From Deltaproteobacteria bacterium (GTDB taxonomy: Bacteria > Desulfobacterota > Desulfomonilia > UBA1062): DNA of 40,420 bases. The position numbers were made by a program, and so were the translations under genes. Shown piece by piece: positions 35,794 to 40,420 of the stretch. Within the stretch, counting starts at the first letter, position 1. Every line of letters begins with the position of its first letter. The stretch spans positions 1 through 40,420 of the forward strand of contig JAJFUP010000101.1 in assembly GCA_021372395.1 (NCBI GenBank). Reading direction: 5' to 3'. Below the pieces are notes generated by a model that saw only the letters and a list, made by a program, of their open reading frames with translations, was not told the DNA's origin and ran no database searches.

Positions 35794-36578
35794 ACGAGGG
35801 AGCAAAGGATAAGATAAAGAATTTTGCATTGAACCTTGGCGTGGAGGATGTGGGCTTTGGTGCGGTTTCTGCTTATAACAGCCCGTTGTCCCCCAAGATT
35901 GAAACGATCTTCCCCAAGGCGAAGAGCCTCGTCGTCCTGGCCTTCAGGGAGCTGTCCAACTGCGAGAGTGAAAACAAGAGGATCGCCATGGGCGGCAGGC
36001 TCGACTCCATGGAATTCGCACGATCATGCATTTATAAGGTTTCACGGTTCATCGAGAAAGAGTTTGACACAAAGGCAATGTCCACACCTTTGTCATATCC
36101 CCTGAACATGAAGCCCGAGAACAGATTCGGCCTGATAGCCGATTTCTCCCAGCGGCATGCAGCCATTGCTGCGGGGTTGGGGAACTGGGGACGGCACAAT
36201 CTCGTGATCCATCCGCGATTGGGTTCCCGGGTGATCTTTTCCACAATCCTGACCGAACTGGAACTGCCGCCTGATCCTCCGGTCACCGAGGACCTCTGCA
36301 TTCACTGCAACATCTGTGTGGAGATCTGTCCCGGCCATGCCCTGGATGAAGAACGAAAGACCGATGAGTTCAAGTGCATGAAATACTCACAGCCGTATGG
36401 CCTCGGTGGAAACATCAAATTCTGGATGAAATTTATCACCAGCAGTCCTGAAGAGCAGAAACAGATGATGATCAGCCCTGATTACATGAGCCTGTATCAG
36501 GCGGCGTTCATCGGTTTCGAATACCACTGTTTCAAGTGTTACCTGTCGTGTCCCGTCGGCAGGGAACAGAACCAATGA
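35790..36578 (+). CDS. 4Fe-4S protein related to epoxyqueuosine reductase (QueG-like)
   Basis: 262 residues. The N-terminal half (about 1-160) resembles the QueG/reductive dehalogenase core: AKSLVVLAF, the FGLIADFSQRHAAIAAGLGNWGRHNL stretch and HPRLGSRV. A ferredoxin motif CIHCNICVEICPG lies at about 171-183, and the second cluster is probably built from KCMKY and CFKCYLSCPVG at the C-terminus. It is shorter than QueG (about 350 aa) and lacks its C-terminal HEAT region, so queuosine synthesis is unlikely; electron transfer or an uncharacterised reduction is more plausible. It is coupled to the upstream fragment by ATGA overlap. Confidence 0.8.
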   Translation: MNEGAKDKIKNFALNLGVEDVGFGAVSAYNSPLSPKIETIFPKAKSLVVLAFRELSNCESENKRIAMGGRLDSMEFARSCIYKVSRFIEKEFDTKAMSTPLSYPLNMKPENRFGLIADFSQRHAAIAAGLGNWGRHNLVIHPRLGSRVIFSTILTELELPPDPPVTEDLCIHCNICVEICPGHALDEERKTDEFKCMKYSQPYGLGGNIKFWMKFITSSPEEQKQMMISPDYMSLYQAAFIGFEYHCFKCYLSCPVGREQNQ

Positions 36579-36592
36579 AGGGGGGAAGCACA

Positions 36593-37048
36593 ATGAAAGA
36601 CAGACTCCGGCTTGCGGCACCCTGCGGACTTTACTGTGGAGCATGTGGGATTTATGCAGCCCACCGTGACAATGATCAGAAGCTCAAGGAAAAACTGGCT
36701 GCTGTTTACGGCTTGAACTCGGAAGATATCAGATGTGAGGGATGTCTGTCCGAGTCTGATCATGTTTTCTTCTATTGCCGGGTCTGTGCCATAAAGAATT
36801 GCACGAGAGAAAAGGGATTCGAGGGGTGTTATCAGTGCACGGAGTTCCCCTGTAAGATCATTGATGACTTTCCTGTCCCTGTTGGAAAGAAAGTGATGCT
36901 GCGGTCTGTTCCTGCCTGGCGTGAACTCGGTACCGAGAAATGGATGGATGAGGAAGAAAGAAGATACTCTTGCCCGCACTGCGGCGGAAAACTCTTCCGG
37001 GGTGCGAAGCGATGCAGGACCTGCAAGGAAGCAGTCGAGATGGATTGA
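36593..37048 (+). CDS. DUF3795 cysteine-rich zinc protein
   Basis: 151 residues from the ATG at 36593 (GGGGGAAG upstream; a longer frame into the previous gene is rejected). The opening APCGLYCGACGIYAAHRD is the DUF3795 signature. Further cysteines follow in CEGC, CRVCAIKNC, and CYQCTEFPC, and a C-terminal zinc ribbon reads CPHCGGKLFRGAKRCRTC. About sixteen cysteines suggest multiple zinc or Fe-S sites. The function of the family is unknown. It lies between two Fe-S proteins in one transcript. Confidence 0.85.
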   Translation: MKDRLRLAAPCGLYCGACGIYAAHRDNDQKLKEKLAAVYGLNSEDIRCEGCLSESDHVFFYCRVCAIKNCTREKGFEGCYQCTEFPCKIIDDFPVPVGKKVMLRSVPAWRELGTEKWMDEEERRYSCPHCGGKLFRGAKRCRTCKEAVEMD

Positions 37049-37092
37049 AAAAAGTAACCGGGCATCAGCTATCTCAAGGAAAGGGGCATCGT

Positions 37093-38160
37093 ATGGACAG
37101 AAAGATCCTCTATGAAAATCTTGCAAAGCATCTCCACCAGGGCATCATCGGGGCACCCATGTCTTTGTCCCTCAGGGGAATCCTGGAGATCATGTTCACG
37201 GAGGAGGAGGCAGCGATTGCATGCAGGCTCCCCTTTGAAAACAAGACGCTCGAAGATCTCAAAGGATTACTGCCGGAAAAGGCTGAATCCCTGGAATCCA
37301 TTCTCACTGCCATGGCAAAAAATGGTACCGTGTTTACCCAACAGAAACCAGGGAAGGAAAGGATATATCGTCTCTTACCAACGGTCGTAGGGTTTGCGGA
37401 AGCCCCTTACTGGGCAGGGATGGATACGGAAAAGGCCAGAAAGCTTGCGCCGCTCTGGATTGAATACCGGAATGAAGGCTTCGGGAAAGAGCTGGCCAGG
37501 AATATCCCGACGGTGAGGGTCATTCCCATTGATCATTCGCTCAAGAACAAGTCGGAGATCCTCCCGTTCGATCAGCTCAGAGAAAAGATGCTTACCCTGA
37601 AGTATTTTGCCGTGAGCAAATGCCCGTGCAGGCAGATGATGGCCTACGAGGGGAAGGGATGCAGCCACTCCATAGACAACTGTCTGCACTTCAACGACAT
37701 GGGACGTTACGTCGTGGAGCAGGGCATGGGAAGGGAGATCACGAAGGAAGAGGCAATAGCCATACTGGAGGAGGCGGACAAGGAAGGGCTTGTCCATGCC
37801 ATAGAAAACCTTGACGGATATCTATCCATGATCTGCAACTGCTGCGGGTGCTGCTGCGTATTCCTCCAGACACAGAAACTGCTGAAACTGAATATGATAT
37901 CTTCCTCAAACTATGTCTCGTGTGTCGATGAAGAAGTGTGCATCGGTTGTGGTACCTGTGAAGAAAGGTGCCCCATGGATGCGATTGCCGTAGGAGATGA
38001 CGAGAATGCCCATGTCGATCCGGCATGCTGCATCGGCTGCGGTATCTGTGTCCCGACCTGTCCGGCTACAGCCGTCGCTCTGGTTCTGCGAGAAACCATC
38101 ACACCGCCACCGAACATCAATGAGTTTTTTACGAAACGATACCTTGCGCCAGAGCCATGA
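37093..38160 (+). CDS. Dicluster 4Fe-4S ferredoxin-domain protein with cysteine-rich middle
   Basis: 355 residues from the ATG at 37093 (AAGGAAAGGGG upstream; the longer frame overlaps DUF3795 out of frame). The N-terminal helical winged-helix-like part (about 1-100) is followed by a cysteine-rich middle (SKCPCRQMM, GCSHSIDNC and the dense CNCCGCCC at about 250). Two C-terminal ferredoxin motifs follow, CIGCGTCEERCPM and CIGCGICVPTCPA. There is no signal peptide, so it is cytoplasmic. It probably shuttles electrons for a partner oxidoreductase such as its QueG-like neighbour. A frameshifted relative follows at 38242. Confidence 0.85.
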   Translation: MDRKILYENLAKHLHQGIIGAPMSLSLRGILEIMFTEEEAAIACRLPFENKTLEDLKGLLPEKAESLESILTAMAKNGTVFTQQKPGKERIYRLLPTVVGFAEAPYWAGMDTEKARKLAPLWIEYRNEGFGKELARNIPTVRVIPIDHSLKNKSEILPFDQLREKMLTLKYFAVSKCPCRQMMAYEGKGCSHSIDNCLHFNDMGRYVVEQGMGREITKEEAIAILEEADKEGLVHAIENLDGYLSMICNCCGCCCVFLQTQKLLKLNMISSSNYVSCVDEEVCIGCGTCEERCPMDAIAVGDDENAHVDPACCIGCGICVPTCPATAVALVLRETITPPPNINEFFTKRYLAPEP

Positions 38161-38241
38161 GGATATGCTTGGATGGTCTCATGATCCGAGTGAGGAGCTC
38201 TCGTTCTATTTTTTCATGATATCCAGTTGAAGGGGAATACT

Positions 38242-38480
38242 ATGGTTGGGATGAATGAGGAGAAGATATATCGCAGGTTGGGGCAGAAGATCGATGATCT
38301 CAGAGCCAAAGCCCCCTGGAGCGTGAGCTCTGCACCTTCTTGAAGGAGCTCTATACCCCCGAAGAAGCCGAATTGCTGGTCAAGATGCCCTACACACTCT
38401 CCACCATTGCTGCAAGTGTTGCTGGAATTCAGTTCATTGCCTCTGGCACATTACATATGATTTTAGCACCAACAAGATAA
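38242..38480 (+). pseudogene. Frameshifted, truncated paralogue of the dicluster ferredoxin protein
   Basis: From the ATG at 38242 (GGGGAA upstream) the frame reads MVGMNEEKIYRRLGQKIDDL... and stops at 38341-38343. A second frame from about 38316, offset by two bases, continues the same protein (ERELCTFLKELYTPEEAELLVK and on) to TAA at 38478-38480. Together they parallel the N-terminal winged-helix region of the intact neighbour (EEA-containing helix, LPF/MPY). The rest of the gene, including all ferredoxin motifs, is missing. Confidence 0.7.
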
Positions 38481-38550
38481 TCGAGGTATTTGCAAAAGTT
38501 TCGGTATGTCGTTCCTGCGGAAGATGGAACCCATTGAATATAATGTATTA

Positions 38551-38576
38551 TGGACCCCCGCTTTCGCGGGGTGACG
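38551..38576. repeat. REP-like palindrome
   Basis: TGGACCCCCGCTTTCGCGGG followed by GTGACG is a short perfect hairpin (CCCCGC-TTTC-GCGGGG) of the 'TGGATTCCCGCTTTCGCGGGAATGACG' dispersed type. It is followed by GTTTTT and may act as a terminator. It lies just after the decayed ferredoxin copy. Confidence 0.5.
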
Positions 38577-38986
38577 GTTTTTCGAGTTTTGCAATTGGCT
38601 CAAGTATAGTTATTGCAATAATAACGGTGGAGACCCAGTTTTCTTGCATGGTGGGTTATCTAAGAAATCTCCAGCAGATTAATAGCAACCATTCCACTTC
38701 CCTGAAGGGCCATCAATGTTTTTCCCACAATACATGGAATCATATAGCTGCCAAATCTGCCTTTGCTAAAGCTTCCTGTTTATGTGAAGCTGCAAATACA
38801 GGACGGTCGATAGGAGCTGTTTTTTCGTTGAAAATATCCCACGACCGTGAGGATATAACACATAATCATCCGGCAACCGAATGCCGATGAAATGTAACGA
38901 AGGTCCCTTTCCCGATGCATCCAAAAGGATTCCGGACCTTGATTGCATGAGACAGAAACCAACATCTAGAGGGAGGAGCAACGAAG
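38577..38986. other. Gene-free region before the lipoprotein
   Basis: No supported gene over 410 bp. A 118-residue plus-strand frame (38534-38890) starts inside the REP-like palindrome, has no ribosome site and shows no domain. Composition is AT-richer than the lipoprotein that follows, consistent with decayed sequence. Confidence 0.5.
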
Positions 38987-40285
38987 ATGAGAAACAGTCG
39001 TGCGTCTGTCTTGGGAATGTTTGTTGTTATCACTGCTGTTATTTTCAGCGGTTGCACCTCGACACGGTATACCAGCACTCTGAAACCTTCGGGAGACAAA
39101 GCACTGCAAATGGGCGACGTGCGCTTCAGCATCGTGACCCCGGGCGGCAAACCCGGCACGCCCGATCCCTTTGCAGAGCGGTCCCTGAAGCTCTATCCCA
39201 ACCTGTTTACCGACGACTGGACAGGTGTGCCGGTGCTGGTCAAGATCGATGTGAAAACGGATTCGACCGCAGGCACGTCGGCCTTTCTGACAGGCTTTTT
39301 CACCTTGGGGCTCATCCCCTTTCCCGGCTCGGAGAAGTCCATGTACGACGTGGAGACCAGCCTTGTAAATGCCCGGGGGGAACGTGTGCCGGCGGGAAAG
39401 ATCCCCTTCGAATTCGACAAGGTCAGCTGGACCACCGTGTCCAGCCCGCTGGGCCTTCTGCCGGTCGCCGGACCCTCGGATCTGCCGAGGGACTCCATAA
39501 GTATCCTCTCTGCAGATGTGGGAACTTTTCAGAAACAGATCAGCAAGACTTCCGACTACATCAACGACTGCCAGATCGAGGCGGTCGTACAGGCGCTGCG
39601 AACAGCCGATCAGGCCAGGCTGGCGGACGACTATCGGGCGCGCAAGGCGTATCTGCAGGAGGTCATGATCGACGGGAAACCCTGCTGGAGCTTTCTTGAC
39701 AGGGTGTTCTCCCTGAAGCAGGACCGGGTGGAAAGTTATATGGCGCTCATATATCAGGATTATCCCAAGCGGGGAGTGAAGCCGCTGGATCAGGTGGTGG
39801 TAGCCCGGACTGACGGGTCCGGCCGCTGGCATCCGGTGACCGGATATCTGCATCACACCCGTACGCTGACCTCCGTTAGCTCCCTGATGGACGGCGGTGT
39901 CCCTGCAAGGGTGGCGGTAAGAACCATTGAGACGCCGCCAATGGAGGATTTCATCGATACCCCGGATCTGACTTCCGAAGATGGAGCGGATGTCCTGCGG
40001 TGGAGCAACTCTGTGCTGCTGGAAGCCAAGAACCGGTCCATGGTCAAGATCCTGCAGGAGGAAAGCGGTAGTGAGCTGCTGGGCCTTGCAACCCGTATCG
40101 AGCGGTCGATCCTGGACCTGAACGAGCAGGCTGAGAAGGCCAAGGACCGCGCCCAGGCCAAGGTAGAGAAGGGCCAGGGCGACCCTGCGCCGGACAGGGA
40201 ACTGTCAGTCCTGTGCCGCCAGCGTATGGAGATACTCAAGCCCATCCTGGCGGCGGTGAAGCAGTCGGCAGCTGGAAAACAATAA
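38987..40285 (+). CDS. Lipoprotein of unknown function
   Basis: 432 residues. A type II signal peptide with lipobox FSGC (cysteine at residue 23) follows a hydrophobic stretch; GGGAGGAG precedes the ATG. The serine after the cysteine does not argue for inner-membrane retention, so outer-membrane location is likely. The mature part contains a glycine/hydrophobic patch (GTSAFLTGFFTLGLIPFPGS, typical of small lipoproteins that contact the membrane) and a C-terminal coiled-coil (about 370-432, LNEQAEKAKDRAQAKVEKG). I do not recognise a family. Its N-terminus resembles that of the next, truncated gene. Confidence 0.8.
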   Translation: MRNSRASVLGMFVVITAVIFSGCTSTRYTSTLKPSGDKALQMGDVRFSIVTPGGKPGTPDPFAERSLKLYPNLFTDDWTGVPVLVKIDVKTDSTAGTSAFLTGFFTLGLIPFPGSEKSMYDVETSLVNARGERVPAGKIPFEFDKVSWTTVSSPLGLLPVAGPSDLPRDSISILSADVGTFQKQISKTSDYINDCQIEAVVQALRTADQARLADDYRARKAYLQEVMIDGKPCWSFLDRVFSLKQDRVESYMALIYQDYPKRGVKPLDQVVVARTDGSGRWHPVTGYLHHTRTLTSVSSLMDGGVPARVAVRTIETPPMEDFIDTPDLTSEDGADVLRWSNSVLLEAKNRSMVKILQEESGSELLGLATRIERSILDLNEQAEKAKDRAQAKVEKGQGDPAPDRELSVLCRQRMEILKPILAAVKQSAAGKQ

Positions 40286-40322
40286 AAGACGATCAGGCTT
40301 CAGATGAAAGAGAGGAGCAGCG

Positions 40323-40420
40323 ATGAATAAATTTCGGGCATCTTTGCAATGGATGACAGTATGTCTGATGATCATGTTTTTGAGCGGGTGCGCTTCCGTG
40401 CGGACGGCAAGCACCCTGAA
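40323..40420 (+). CDS. Lipoprotein, N-terminal part (cut by window end)
   Basis: The ATG at 40323 with GAGAGGAG upstream starts a frame open to the window end (32 codons seen). MNKFRASL leads into a hydrophobic stretch and the lipobox LSGC. After the cysteine, ASVRTASTL parallels TSTRYTSTL of the preceding lipoprotein, so this is probably a tandem paralogue in the same operon. Confidence 0.7.
   Translation, partial: MNKFRASLQWMTVCLMIMFLSGCASVRTASTL

Noticed and set aside
38534-38890. 118-codon plus-strand frame
   Set aside because: It begins inside a REP-like palindrome and has no ribosome site or recognisable domain.

Overview
The window (40.4 kb, mostly high-GC) reads as chromosome of an anaerobic, Desulfobacterota-type ('deltaproteobacterial') bacterium. 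This is inferred from the glyA-nrdR-rib-nusB operon layout, a five-gene folD/glycine-cleavage block, a FapA (DUF342) protein, many [4Fe-4S] proteins and a class A RNase P RNA. No rRNA, tRNA, CRISPR array, transposase or phage gene was seen, and I cannot name a species.

Layout. (1) 37-8427, plus strand: glyA, nrdR, ribD, ribE, ribBA, ribH, nusB, trkA, trkH. This is a tight operon for one-carbon supply, dNTP-linked regulation, the complete riboflavin pathway, antitermination and potassium uptake. (2) 8563-10718, minus: a pentapeptide-repeat protein and FapA. (3) 10870-16966: a short plus-strand methyltransferase converges on a five-gene minus-strand operon. The operon encodes a GT4 glycosyltransferase, a methyltransferase, an alpha/alpha-barrel 'prenyltransferase-like' protein, a hexapeptide acyltransferase and a B12-binding radical SAM enzyme. 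It looks like an uncharacterised glycoconjugate or lipid pathway. (4) 17257-24508, minus: an unknown 354-residue protein, folD, gcvT, gcvH, gcvPA and gcvPB, followed after 16 bp by an ECF sigma factor and a small soluble zinc anti-sigma. Glycine cleavage and FolD feed the same folate pool as GlyA. (5) 24550-24930, minus: rnpB. (6) 25094-28773, plus: glutamine-dependent nadE, an RNase Z-like hydrolase and rfbC.

(7) 28.8-35.0 kb is a lower-GC accessory region. It holds a membrane-anchored enzyme I-like PEP phosphotransferase and two small exported proteins, bracketed by two direct copies of the rfbC 3' half plus its downstream flank (about 540 bp each). The second copy is a broken fusion of an RNase Z gene fragment to the rfbC 3' end, joined at a shared 9-bp word. 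An exported endonuclease/exonuclease/phosphatase-fold protein follows, with a clear palindrome at its promoter. (8) 35.0-38.5 kb, plus: a MarR regulator with its own promoter and putative operator, a truncated 2-hydroxyacyl-CoA dehydratase fragment, a QueG-like Fe-S protein, a DUF3795 zinc protein, a cysteine-rich dicluster ferredoxin and a frameshifted remnant of a second copy of the latter. (9) 38.99-40.42 kb, plus: a lipoprotein and the start of a probable paralogue cut by the window edge.

The best candidates for undescribed biology are the glycosyltransferase/methyltransferase/radical SAM cluster (region 3), the sigma/anti-sigma pair attached to the gcv operon (region 4), the membrane-anchored enzyme I inside a direct-repeat-bounded segment (region 7) and the MarR-controlled Fe-S cassette (region 8). 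All functions are assigned by reading motifs; no database search was run.
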